From JBAXTZ01 sp037129925 (lineage in GTDB: Bacteria; Bacillota; Negativicutes; JBAXTZ01): 64,000 nt of DNA. A program made the translations under genes and the position numbers. Of the stretch, positions 1 to 8,284 are shown piece after piece (positions within the stretch are counted from its first letter, which is position 1; the number at the start of each line of letters is the position of its first letter). The DNA lies in contig JBAXTZ010000011.1 of NCBI GenBank assembly GCA_037129925.1, positions 1-64,000 on the forward strand, read 5' to 3'. The notes beneath the pieces are model-generated. The model was given only the letters and a program-made list of their open reading frames with translations, ran no database searches and had not been told where the DNA came from.

Positions 1-34
1 TAGCGAATCCCGTGGTTATTGGGTTTGAGCTGGG

Positions 35-1246
35 TTAGGTCGAAAGTTGGGTTAAGCCATCAATATCACCGACAAAAATGCCGATAGATTGTAAATCGCT
101 CGCAACAATTTCTTTGATGTGCGTTTCATAAAAATGGCGATTATACAAGCCGGTCAACTGATCGTGGGTGCTAGCATGAAGTAGCCGGTCATTAGCCGCC
201 AAAACATACTCGTATTGACGGGCGTTAGCAATCGCCAAACCGCAGACACTGATTATGTTAAGCATACTATTTAAATAATGGCTTTGATATTCTTGAAACG
301 CAAATCCGTCGACTTCCAAAACGCCAAAAACTTCCTGTTTATGCTCAATTAACAACAAAAATCCCGAACCGCTTGCTGTAAAGCACCAATGTTGCTCCGA
401 TTCACGAATCAATTCTAGCGCCAACTCAAAATTGTCCTCGGAAATACTTTCTGCGGGAAAACTACGCCCGATACCATAATAACCGATTTTTTTGGGCGCA
501 AACAGCATTGCAAAAGTGTCCAACAACTTCTTGATCAGCTCCAGCTCATTGCTTACTTCGGCAATTTTGCTGACGACATCAAACATCATCGCGAAATCAG
601 CGATTTGTTTGGCAGTGGCAACATAGCTTTTCGCTGCTTCTTCCGCAGCTTGTTTCCCCTGCTTTAACCGCCATTGAAAAACAATGGTTTTCAAAAACAA
701 TCCCAGATATTCCAAATCAATAACTATCCGGTTGACTGGCAGCCCGACATACTCGCCAAATTCTGCCGCTCGCTTGGACATTGCCAAATCTATTCCAGTG
801 TCCAGCACCGTAATCAACTTGGAAAATTCGCCAAAAAAAACTTTGATGCCGACTTCATCAAATCCCCAACCGGAAATATTACTCTGCCAACTGCTCAACC
901 AGCCGCTCGTGACCATGTAACTGCCATCGCAGATTAAGCGGTCGATGAACCAGCGGCTGCAATAACTGTAAAAACAATTGTCTAAGCTAACTTGCTGGGC
1001 GCCATGGTATTTGTCGGTAATATTTTTCGATACATCGCACTGCTTGCCACCAATAATTATCAAGTTATCCGCGCTGATATTAGCGCCTTCAGCCAGAGTT
1101 TGCAAGGTTGCCGTAGCATCATTCTTCATTCGCATACAAGCCGAAGGATAGCTGATTATTTCAACATCGTCTAGACGTTCAGCGCCAAGTGCCGCTCGAT
1201 ATTCAGCGGCGTGCGATTCACATACTGCCAAATACAACTTGTTCAT
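35..1246 (-). CDS. DUF1638-GAF-GGDEF fusion protein, GGDEF domain truncated
   Basis: Residues 1 to about 200 resemble DUF1638, a family I know mainly from gene neighbourhoods of corrinoid methyltransferases (short motifs GGKQC, TSGWLSSW, EFGEYVGLP). A helical linker follows, then a GAF-like region at about 215-345. The start of a diguanylate cyclase domain comes next (HDQLTGLYNRHF, then GDIDGL), and the frame stops at TAA 35-37. The Mg-binding Asp region is reached, but the GGDEF signature itself is absent, so this product cannot make c-di-GMP as read. The remaining bases to the window edge do not encode the expected continuation in any frame. They look like a degenerate 7-bp repeat, so repeat insertion or a pseudogene is likely. 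The start is ATG at 1246, one base after the URO-D stop. The domain calls are from family memory; DUF1638 has no proven biochemical role that I know. Confidence 0.72.
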   Translation of the reverse strand: MNKLYLAVCESHAAEYRAALGAERLDDVEIISYPSACMRMKNDATATLQTLAEGANISADNLIIIGGKQCDVSKNITDKYHGAQQVSLDNCFYSYCSRWFIDRLICDGSYMVTSGWLSSWQSNISGWGFDEVGIKVFFGEFSKLITVLDTGIDLAMSKRAAEFGEYVGLPVNRIVIDLEYLGLFLKTIVFQWRLKQGKQAAEEAAKSYVATAKQIADFAMMFDVVSKIAEVSNELELIKKLLDTFAMLFAPKKIGYYGIGRSFPAESISEDNFELALELIRESEQHWCFTASGSGFLLLIEHKQEVFGVLEVDGFAFQEYQSHYLNSMLNIISVCGLAIANARQYEYVLAANDRLLHASTHDQLTGLYNRHFYETHIKEIVASDLQSIGIFVGDIDGLTQLST

Positions 1247-1247
1247 C

Positions 1248-2297
1248 TCAGTTCACTTTCAACGGATAGCTGCCAAATTGTTCGATTGCCTCGCCAATCC
1301 AGTATAACACCTGTTCCGGTGTCTGCCAGGGGATTTCGCCATGATTATCGGCAACAATCAGTCCGCCGCCTTGCCCGGCGCCATCGATAATCAGTTTCAC
1401 CTGACGTTTAGTTTCCTGTTCATCCCAGTGGCGCATGGCAATACCGTTAAAATTGCCAAGCAAGGTAACTTTATTGCGGCATGCCGCTTTGATGTCGGGA
1501 ATGTTTTCTTCTGCTGAAAAGCCCATTAACGCCGCCCCGCTATTGACCAAATCCGGCAAGAGCGAGAGCGTTTTACCCGATGCCATATGTACAGCTATCG
1601 CACCGTTAATCTCCCCGAGCATTCGTTTGAATGTCTGGTAACCACTGGCAAGATAAGTTTCACGCGGTATCATCGTCGGCGATGCCAGCGGGTCGAAATA
1701 GCCGATTGCCGTTGCTCCGGCAGCCAACTGAGCATTCGCCCACTGCCCGCAAAATTTTTCGTTTAGCCACATTAGCCGGTTAAATCGCGGCTTGTCAAAA
1801 TGCAACAATTGCAAATAGCGCTCAAATCCGAGTTGTAATATCGGCATCGAAAACGGGGAAAGTACAACACCGATAATCGGAACTTCATCGGCAACGTGAA
1901 GTTTCAACTTTTCAATAACCTGTAGCGTTCGCTGCAAACTTTGCGCTTTAGAAATATCTGGTAAAACCAATTGGTCGATTGCTTCAACATTAGCTAAAAT
2001 CGGCGCGGCAGCATTCGGCGGGCCGTCAGGATAAAAAATCGTTTCGCCACCCCAAGCTTCAAGCTCGGCTGAGGCATAGCCAAATGCCAGCAAACTATCA
2101 TGCCGATAGCGGCGGCGCATCTCCAACTGACCTTCGACAACATTATCAACTTTGGAAAAATAGTCTTCAATCGAGATGCCGAGCACCTTTGCGCCGTACA
2201 TCGTCAAAAACAAAAAGTATGGCACCCGGTCCGGCTCACGGTGGCTAAGCGTCGTCAACACCCGTTGCATCGAAGTCATGCTGCTTTTACTTTGCAT
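1248..2297 (-). CDS. URO-D/MtaA-like corrinoid methyltransferase family protein
   Basis: This 349-residue protein of the uroporphyrinogen decarboxylase superfamily belongs to the MtaA/MtbA/CmuA side rather than HemE, judging by its neighbours. Such enzymes move a methyl group between a corrinoid protein and a thiol or folate, using zinc bound by an H-x-C...C motif. Here the corresponding stretch reads HMASG, with His237 kept and Ala at the first Cys position. The second Cys region reads VADNHGEIPW, with His319. The thiolate zinc site is therefore missing or rebuilt from other ligands. The start ATG overlaps the end of the corrinoid-protein gene by 11 bp and has GGTGAG upstream, so the two are translationally coupled. 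It may bind or demethylate the corrinoid protein for sensing; an unusual catalytic methyltransferase is the alternative. Confidence 0.82.
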   Translation of the reverse strand: MQSKSSMTSMQRVLTTLSHREPDRVPYFLFLTMYGAKVLGISIEDYFSKVDNVVEGQLEMRRRYRHDSLLAFGYASAELEAWGGETIFYPDGPPNAAAPILANVEAIDQLVLPDISKAQSLQRTLQVIEKLKLHVADEVPIIGVVLSPFSMPILQLGFERYLQLLHFDKPRFNRLMWLNEKFCGQWANAQLAAGATAIGYFDPLASPTMIPRETYLASGYQTFKRMLGEINGAIAVHMASGKTLSLLPDLVNSGAALMGFSAEENIPDIKAACRNKVTLLGNFNGIAMRHWDEQETKRQVKLIIDGAGQGGGLIVADNHGEIPWQTPEQVLYWIGEAIEQFGSYPLKVN

Positions 2298-2937
2298 CAG
2301 CGCTCACCGCCTGTTCAATTATTCCAATAACATCAGATGCATTATAGCCAAAAGCGTAAGCCGAGACTTCCTCGACAAGTCGGGGGTCGAGCCGAAACGG
2401 CGCGCCGCCGACAACAACTTTGGTCGCAGCGCCCAGTTCGCGGAGTTTTTCGCAGACATATCCGGCTTTCAGCGCCGACGGCAACATTAAGGCAGACAAC
2501 AGTAAAATGTCAATTTTATCTTTAAGCACTTTTTCAATCAACTGCTCGGCGCCGATTCCAGCGCCGTAATCGATTAGCGCGTAACCCGCCGCCCTGACTA
2601 CTGACGACACCATCCGTTTGCCCAGTTGATGTTGATCTTCCAGCACGGCGATGGCGATTTTTGGCTGCGTAGTTTGCATGACTGCTTTGGCTCGCATAAT
2701 TTTGCTAATGATTTCTTCACAAATGACGCCACTCATATACACCTGCGACAGCGCGACATCACCCTTTTGCCAGGCATCGCCAATAGCAGCTAGCGCCGTC
2801 GTAACTACTTTTTCCAGCAAGTCCAGTTTAGACAACTCGCCAAGCGCATCAGCGATTATTTCTTCGACTGCCAAGCGGTCGGTATTAAGCAATGCGCCTT
2901 GCAGTTCGGTGATATATTTCGAATAATCAATATTCAA
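2287..2937 (-). CDS. Cobalamin-binding corrinoid protein, MtaC/MtbC-like
   Basis: A two-domain corrinoid protein of 216 residues. It has a helical cap (about 1-88, with Trp56 in GDAWQKGDVALSQVYM) followed by a Rossmann-type B12-binding domain. The base-off/His-on signature is complete: D101-x-H103-x-x-G106, then SAL in LLLSALMLPSAL, then GG in VVVGGAPF. Family members carry a methyl group on cobalt between methyltransferases. There is no ATG; the codons are TTG. TTG at 2937 sits 9 nt after AAGGAG, while TTG at 2943 is only 3 nt away, so I prefer 2937. The gene lies between an HD-GYP gene and the URO-D gene with tight spacing. No methanol-, methylamine- or methoxyl-specific methyltransferase is adjacent. 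The Wx9EH light-sensor motif of CarH is not present (VY replaces EH). Confidence 0.9.
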   Translation of the reverse strand: MNIDYSKYITELQGALLNTDRLAVEEIIADALGELSKLDLLEKVVTTALAAIGDAWQKGDVALSQVYMSGVICEEIISKIMRAKAVMQTTQPKIAIAVLEDQHQLGKRMVSSVVRAAGYALIDYGAGIGAEQLIEKVLKDKIDILLLSALMLPSALKAGYVCEKLRELGAATKVVVGGAPFRLDPRLVEEVSAYAFGYNASDVIGIIEQAVSADAK

Positions 2938-2959
2938 AACCAACTTCTCCTTTGAAACA

Positions 2960-4681
2960 CTATATATACTGCTTCACAATTTCCGTGAAACAGTCGCAGA
3001 AAACATCTACCAGCACTGGATCAAACTGTATTCCGGCGGATTTTACAATTATCTTCCGACTCTTTTCCATACTATACGCCGGTTTGTAACAGCGCTCGGA
3101 CATCAACGCGTCAAAAACATCGGCAACCGCAACTATTCGCGCGGACAGCGGAATATCAGTGCCGCTCAATTGCTCGGGATAGCCCTCGCCGTTCCAGCGT
3201 TCGTGATGATAGCGGGCAATCTCCTCGGCCATTTTGATAAATTCGTTATCCGGGTGTTTTTCTAACATTTGCTGCAGCGTTATTGACCCATATACAGTGT
3301 GCGATTTCATGATTGTGTATTCATCCTGGGTATATGGTCCACACTTACGCAAGATCGCGTCGCTGATACCGACTTTGCCAATATCATGCAACGTCGCGGC
3401 AATTTCTAGTTCTTCGATAAACGCATCATCAATTAAACCGGCAAATTCCGGCCGCGTTGCCGCACAGGTCGCCAAAATTTTGCAAGTTGCGGTAACCCGC
3501 GTCAAATGTTCGCCAGTATCGGTGTCGCGATATTCCGCGAGTTTAGCCAGCGACACAATTGTGCCAATTTGGGTATTACGCAGTTGCGCGACATTTCGTT
3601 TACGTTCTTCGAGTTCGGTTAGCAAATCGCTATACAGCGTTTCCACTTCGTCAATGGTCTTGTTCAAAGCGTTTGCCAGATCGGATAATTCGTCATCGCT
3701 GTCCATTTGCAGATGTTTGCGCCCATTGTGCTGTTTTTGCGCGTCATATTCACGCAAATAGCTTTCAATAAGTTTGAATTTGCGAAACAGCACTCTGCGG
3801 GTTATTAAAATAAATAACAGCACGGCAATTAATAAACAAATCAATACATATAACGCAAACTGAATCAGCGTTGTATAGCCGTCATTGGTCTTCTTGATAA
3901 CCGCGCTAATAAATAAGTTATGATTTTCCTCTGTATGAATAACAAAACAGCCGCTTTGGTTTTCCGCAGCCGGATCGGCGTAATATTTCAATATTGGTCC
4001 CTGGTCTTTATCTGGTTTCAGCCAGGGCGGCGCGGTATTTACAAAATCCAGCCAGACATCACTAACGTAACCTTTTTTTAACAATTCGTCAAGAAATTGT
4101 TTGTTAATTTTCTTGGCAAACAGCACATAACCACTTGGGCTACCTGTACCGTTGCCCGGTAGTATTGGCGCGACAGCTACCAGCAGCGAGCCTTTGGCGC
4201 GGCTGATAGCGCCCTTGACAACACCCTCCTTGCTGTTCTTTACCATTGCAAACAATGTGCCGGTCTCGCTCAGCGACTCGCCGATTTTTTTGCTTTCATC
4301 CAGTTGACTATCGGTTTTAATATCGGCAACGGTGCTTAATAATTTCTTGCCGGAAATATCAAAAATAGCCATATAATCCACACCGATTTTCGACAGCGAC
4401 AAGGAGTTTGCCTGCCCGTATTGCGCGGCAAAATCCGGATTGCTGCCGCCGACAAATTTGTAGGCCTCATCCCAAAAGCCCCAGTCATTGCACAACGTGG
4501 CCAGAACATTTTGCTCCTGCTCAAACGCTGCCTGCAGGCGGGTAATTTTTTCTCGATTTTCACTTTTTTCGCGTTCAATATAGTCCTGCAACCAAAAACT
4601 GTAGCCCAAATACAGCAGCGCCACGGTAAATACCGACAATAACGCAATCAAGCTGAACGTCAAACTGTGTTTTATCTTCAT
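2960..4681 (-). CDS. CHASE4-HD-GYP membrane c-di-GMP phosphodiesterase
   Basis: This 573-residue membrane sensor degrades cyclic di-GMP. TM1 is at about 9-31. The extracytoplasmic domain (about 35-268) has the CHASE4-like CNDWGFWDEAYKFV stretch, and TM2 is at about 270-296. A HAMP-like region and coiled coil (about 300-375) lead into the HD-GYP domain (about 385-560). Metal and catalytic residues are intact: HDIGK with His432-Asp433, then HHERWNGEGYP, the HD-GYP hallmark. It sits 8 bp downstream of a second HD-GYP gene and 22 bp upstream of the corrinoid-protein gene, so the corrinoid genes are probably co-transcribed with c-di-GMP turnover genes. The ligand is unknown. Confidence 0.93.
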   Translation of the reverse strand: MKIKHSLTFSLIALLSVFTVALLYLGYSFWLQDYIEREKSENREKITRLQAAFEQEQNVLATLCNDWGFWDEAYKFVGGSNPDFAAQYGQANSLSLSKIGVDYMAIFDISGKKLLSTVADIKTDSQLDESKKIGESLSETGTLFAMVKNSKEGVVKGAISRAKGSLLVAVAPILPGNGTGSPSGYVLFAKKINKQFLDELLKKGYVSDVWLDFVNTAPPWLKPDKDQGPILKYYADPAAENQSGCFVIHTEENHNLFISAVIKKTNDGYTTLIQFALYVLICLLIAVLLFILITRRVLFRKFKLIESYLREYDAQKQHNGRKHLQMDSDDELSDLANALNKTIDEVETLYSDLLTELEERKRNVAQLRNTQIGTIVSLAKLAEYRDTDTGEHLTRVTATCKILATCAATRPEFAGLIDDAFIEELEIAATLHDIGKVGISDAILRKCGPYTQDEYTIMKSHTVYGSITLQQMLEKHPDNEFIKMAEEIARYHHERWNGEGYPEQLSGTDIPLSARIVAVADVFDALMSERCYKPAYSMEKSRKIIVKSAGIQFDPVLVDVFCDCFTEIVKQYI

Positions 4682-4689
4682 GTAAACCT

Positions 4690-6459
4690 CTACTGACCGT
4701 CGACAAATTCCAAAAACTTTTCCACCAATTCCGGGTCAAATTGTGTACCGGCACAGTGCTTCAACTCGGCAATGGCCGCTTCGTGTGTTATCGCAGTCCG
4801 ATATGGACGGTCATGGGTCATAACATCATAAGCGTCGATAATTGTAATCAACCGGCTGATGAACGGTATTCTTTTGGCATTCAGCCCCCGTGGATACCCG
4901 GCGCCGTTCCAGTGTTCGTGGTGCGAAAGCACCGCTTCTTCAGCGCCAAAGCTCAGTTCGCGAATTGCCCGCAATATCCGGTAGCCCACATCCGGATGAG
5001 TCCGCACAACTGCCCATTCATCGTCAGTCAGCGATTCCTGTTTCTTTAATATCTCTTCGGACACGGCGATTTTGCCGATGTCGTGCAGCGCTGCCAGCAT
5101 CGCGATATCAGAAATCGTTGCGCCCGGCAACCGCAAATACTCGCCAAAACCAGTCGCCAACACTTGCATCCGCTCGGCATGATCCTTGGTATGATAATCC
5201 TTTTTAAAAGCCAGCTGTTCTAGCGCGTTAAGGGTTTCGTAACGAACACGGTTATCGTCACTAATCTTATTTTTGTACATCCGCGACTCGGCCAGACTGA
5301 CTACAGTGTTAATGTCCTCTTCGAAATTTACCTTTGTGGCAAAGCCAAGCGCCAGCGACACCGGTACGCCTTCGATGGTTTTATCCCGGCATTTTTCATG
5401 GACGCGTTCGACAATGCTCTGTGCTGTCTGTTCATCACATTTCGGTAAAAACGCCACAAACTCATCCCCGCCATAGCGCACCACCACGTCTTCTTCGCGA
5501 CAACAACTTTTCAATATCTGGGCTGCGGCTATTATCAACGCGTCACCTTTGGCATGACCAAACACGTCATTGGTCATCTTCAGGCTGTTGACATCGCCAT
5601 TTATGACACTGATCGGCAATTGGCGGGCGGTGTCCATCCGACCGAGTTCCTCTTCAAAATAACTGCGGTTGTACAACCCGGTCAAAATATCGTGAAAACT
5701 CAAATAGACCACTCGCTCTTCATTCTGCTTGCGCTCGGTGATGTCGTGGACAATCGAAAACAACACCTGTTTTTCTTCATCGCGCATCGTTATGATACTG
5801 CTAAACACTTCAACCACGCGAATAGACCCGTCGGCGGTTCGGTGTTCAAATTCAAACCTGCAGCACTCGGCGAGCCGCGCGCGCTCCATCTCATGCGCGA
5901 CAATTTCCGGCGGCGCGGTATTGATCTGTTGAATGTTCATGGTTTTCAACTGGTTTACCGGCCAACGGTACAAATTTGCTGCCGCTTGATTGGCATCCAC
6001 GATTGCTCCGGACTCCGGATCAATGAGCAGCATGGCCGCGGCGTGCATCTCAAACAATTTCGCAAACCGTTCATCGCGAACCAAGACCTTCTCTTCCGCC
6101 AATTTTCGCGCGGTGATGTTGGCAATTTTGGCAATAATCTGCTTTTCACCCAAACGGGTCATCTTACATTCAAAATAACCCAAGCCATTCTGCGCCACCA
6201 TTTGATATTCATACGACGCCATTGGCTGTCCGGCTAAAACCGCAGCAATATTTTGTTTGGTCTGCTCGGCTAAAATCGCCGGCAATAGATCTACTACATT
6301 ATTGCCTTGGAGCAATTCGCGGGGCATTGCCAAATCATCATCATTGCCGCCCTGACAGTCAATAATAACGCCATCGGCATCCAACACAAACAATAAATCC
6401 GGTATCGCGTTGACCAGTGATTTATAATACGAGTCGCTGGAACACTGATTGGTTTGCAT
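4690..6459 (-). CDS. PAS-PAS-GGDEF-HD-GYP dual c-di-GMP enzyme
   Basis: A soluble 589-residue protein with two PAS domains (about 12-115 and 130-245), a GGDEF domain (about 255-405) and an HD-GYP domain (about 415-585). The GGDEF signature is intact at 330-334 (YGGDEF). The metal site reads GDVNSLKMTND, a variant common in this architecture. The HD-GYP half has HDIGK with His459-Asp460 and HHEHWNGAGYP. It could therefore both make and degrade c-di-GMP, with PAS input choosing the direction. The start is ATG 6459, with GGAGAG about 8 nt upstream. It lies 16 bp after the cheX-like gene and 8 bp before the CHASE4-HD-GYP gene, within the chemosensory operon. Confidence 0.93.
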   Translation of the reverse strand: MQTNQCSSDSYYKSLVNAIPDLLFVLDADGVIIDCQGGNDDDLAMPRELLQGNNVVDLLPAILAEQTKQNIAAVLAGQPMASYEYQMVAQNGLGYFECKMTRLGEKQIIAKIANITARKLAEEKVLVRDERFAKLFEMHAAAMLLIDPESGAIVDANQAAANLYRWPVNQLKTMNIQQINTAPPEIVAHEMERARLAECCRFEFEHRTADGSIRVVEVFSSIITMRDEEKQVLFSIVHDITERKQNEERVVYLSFHDILTGLYNRSYFEEELGRMDTARQLPISVINGDVNSLKMTNDVFGHAKGDALIIAAAQILKSCCREEDVVVRYGGDEFVAFLPKCDEQTAQSIVERVHEKCRDKTIEGVPVSLALGFATKVNFEEDINTVVSLAESRMYKNKISDDNRVRYETLNALEQLAFKKDYHTKDHAERMQVLATGFGEYLRLPGATISDIAMLAALHDIGKIAVSEEILKKQESLTDDEWAVVRTHPDVGYRILRAIRELSFGAEEAVLSHHEHWNGAGYPRGLNAKRIPFISRLITIIDAYDVMTHDRPYRTAITHEAAIAELKHCAGTQFDPELVEKFLEFVDGQ

Positions 6460-6475
6460 AATCTACTCTCCAAAA

Positions 6476-6943
6476 TCAAACATAGATGAGTTCGAACGTT
6501 AAGCCAAAGCGACCATCCGAGCTTCGATAATTTTGGCAAAACCCGGCAGTGCGGCTCTTAAACAGTAATCTATGCGAGTTGCCTTCGATAATCGCCGGCG
6601 GGGTCAGCCGGTATCTGGCGCTGTCGGCATTGATAATCGCCTTGGCGCGACCGGATACAATGTTGGTCAATTCGGCAATACCGTCCGAAACAAGCGCTTC
6701 GCTAAGCTCAGTTTCGGCAATACCGGTCATCAACGAGACAAAATGTCCGGCCGCGGCGCTACTAACAGCGATGCGGATAACAATCGGCTGCTCGCCAATC
6801 AATATCAACAGTCCGGAAATGTCGGCGTCGGGCGCGGGAGCGGCGCACGGCAATAATTCGATACCCATAAACACCTGAGTGGTATTGGTCAGCACTTCGG
6901 AAAAAATCGTCTGTAACGCGTTCAAGTCGAAGCGGCCGCTCAT
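6476..6943 (-). CDS. cheX: CheX/CheC-family CheY-P phosphatase
   Basis: A 155-residue protein of the CheC/CheX/FliY phosphatase family. The single phosphatase signature is DGIAELTNIVSGRAKA, giving the E-x-x-N pair plus the following small-residue stretch. One motif rather than two, together with the short length, fits CheX better than CheC. The expected role is dephosphorylation of phospho-CheY in the cytoplasm. The start codon overlaps the cheY stop by 4 bp (ATGA), so the phosphatase and its likely substrate are made as a coupled pair. The assignment rests on the motif and context; overall similarity to characterised CheX is modest by eye. Confidence 0.82.
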   Translation of the reverse strand: MSGRFDLNALQTIFSEVLTNTTQVFMGIELLPCAAPAPDADISGLLILIGEQPIVIRIAVSSAAAGHFVSLMTGIAETELSEALVSDGIAELTNIVSGRAKAIINADSARYRLTPPAIIEGNSHRLLFKSRTAGFCQNYRSSDGRFGLTFELIYV

Positions 6944-7326
6944 AATTCTGGTCCGCCAATCAATTCAACAATTTTTCGTTCCATTTCCTCAATCGAAAAT
7001 GGTTTGAGGATATAGGCCTGAGCGCCCAGTTTAATCGCGGCAAATACCGAGCTGCTTTCCGACTCGGTGCTGACAATCGCAACCGGAATGGTATCGTTGT
7101 CCGGATTGGCGCGAAAGGCTCGCAAAAATTCCAAGCCGCTCATTACCGGCATATTGATATCCAGCAGCACCAATGCGATAGCCCCGGGTTGGCGCTCGGC
7201 AATGACCAGCGCTTCCTGACCATTACCGGCTTCAAGCAGTCCGTATCCAAGTACCGCGGCGGCGCCGGAAATTATTTTTCGGATCATCGCCGAATCATCA
7301 ACCGCCAATATCTTTTTTTCGTTCAT
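6940..7326 (-). CDS. cheY: CheY-like single-domain response regulator
   Basis: A stand-alone 128-residue receiver domain. The acidic pocket is VDD (Asp10-Asp11), the phosphoacceptor is Asp56 in LLDINMPVMSG, the switch Ser/Thr is in IVSTES, and the Lys is in ILKPF. It should be phosphorylated by the CheA encoded upstream and dephosphorylated by the overlapping CheX-like protein. No flagellar motor genes lie in the window, so its target could be a motor elsewhere or one of the local GGDEF/HD-GYP proteins. The 73-bp gap before it, after cheR, carries a 7-bp tandem repeat. Confidence 0.93.
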   Translation of the reverse strand: MNEKKILAVDDSAMIRKIISGAAAVLGYGLLEAGNGQEALVIAERQPGAIALVLLDINMPVMSGLEFLRAFRANPDNDTIPVAIVSTESESSSVFAAIKLGAQAYILKPFSIEEMERKIVELIGGPEL

Positions 7327-7337
7327 ATAATTTACCT

Positions 7338-7390
7338 CGCAATCCCTAATCCCTATTCCCTATTCCCTATTCCCTATTCCCTAACCCCTA
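7338..7390. repeat. Heptanucleotide tandem repeat
   Basis: About seven consecutive 7-bp units read ATTCCCT on the plus strand (AGGGAAT on the transcribed strand), nearly perfect in the centre and degenerate at both ends. They fill most of the 73-bp gap between cheR and cheY. The tract shares its 7-bp period, but not its exact unit, with repeats at 24940, 39153 and 42727. There is no palindromy and no spacer structure. Confidence 0.85.
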
Positions 7391-7399
7391 AATCACTCG

Positions 7400-8284
7400 T
7401 CACACCTGCCAGCAAGCCTTGTCGGTTTTGCGATAGTACGCCCGCAAGCTATCGGCAATTCGCGTAAACGGATTAATTTGATTATCAACAATCTCGGAAT
7501 TACCACAAAACAGCACCGCGTTTTTGTTGGCCTGTTCGTATAGATTAGCCAGCGCGATTTTTTTGTTAGTTTCGGAAAAATATATCAAGACGTAGCGCAA
7601 GAACAGAATGTCATAAAATAAATTGCCAGCGTGCTTTTCTAACAGATTACGTTTGGAAAACGTTACCCGCCCGCGGATGTTCGCCGCCAGCTCCCAATAC
7701 CGGCCACTGTTGCTAAAATATCGGTCGCGATAATCGGCAAACTCACCGCTAAAACCGCGTTGCATCGCAATGGCGTCATAGCGGCCGGCGGTCGCCACCT
7801 GCAACACCGCGCTATTGATGTCGGTCGCGTAAAATTCAAAATTGTTCAGGGTGATGTCGACGATTTTGTTTAGCCGCAAATAATTATCAATGTACATGAC
7901 CGTCGAGTAAATTTCCTGTCCAGTGCTGGCCGCCGCGCTCCAAATGCGAATTTTCAGTTTCGTGCCGGAACGTAGCTCGGTAATCATTGTTGGCAAGACA
8001 ATTTCACCAAGAATCAGCCACGGCGTCTGTTCGCGAAACCAGGTCGTTTCGTTGGTGGTAATCGCATTAATTAATCGTTCGGTCAATGCCATTCCCGGCT
8101 GTTGCGTCAGTTTTTGGTACAACGCGTAAATTGAGCCATCCACAGTTTCGCCAATCATCCCTGCCAATCGGGAAATTAGCAGGTAATTTTTGGATTCATC
8201 CAGATAAATGCCACATTCCTGCTCGACAAAATCTGCCAATAATTTCAGCGCCTGATCGTCAGTTGGCCGGATGGCGGAACTCAT
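7400..8284 (-). CDS. cheR: CheR chemoreceptor glutamate methyltransferase
   Basis: A 294-residue S-adenosylmethionine-dependent methyltransferase that methylates glutamates on chemoreceptors. The N-terminal helical domain (about 10-80) is followed by the SAM-binding domain, with IWSAAASTGQEIYS as the CheR nucleotide loop, then FYATDINSAVL and LRYVLIYF. ATG at 8284 is chosen because it overlaps the cheB stop as ATGA. A longer upstream frame reads into cheB and gives a Cys/Arg-rich extension untypical of the family. It pairs with CheB for receptor adaptation. Confidence 0.94.
   Translation of the reverse strand: MSSAIRPTDDQALKLLADFVEQECGIYLDESKNYLLISRLAGMIGETVDGSIYALYQKLTQQPGMALTERLINAITTNETTWFREQTPWLILGEIVLPTMITELRSGTKLKIRIWSAAASTGQEIYSTVMYIDNYLRLNKIVDITLNNFEFYATDINSAVLQVATAGRYDAIAMQRGFSGEFADYRDRYFSNSGRYWELAANIRGRVTFSKRNLLEKHAGNLFYDILFLRYVLIYFSETNKKIALANLYEQANKNAVLFCGNSEIVDNQINPFTRIADSLRAYYRKTDKACWQV

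Noticed and set aside
2287..2937. Light-sensing CarH-like B12 photoreceptor
   Set aside because: The cap domain has the Trp but VY in place of the EH of the Wx9EH motif, and there is no MerR-type DNA-binding domain. The MtaC-like reading fits better.
5554..6237. 227-residue open frame on the plus strand opposite the PAS-GGDEF-HD-GYP gene
   Set aside because: It is a His/Arg/Leu-rich shadow of the PAS domains, with no ribosome site or domain.
7338..7390. CRISPR-like array
   Set aside because: Units are 7 bp, contiguous and without spacers; no cas gene is present.
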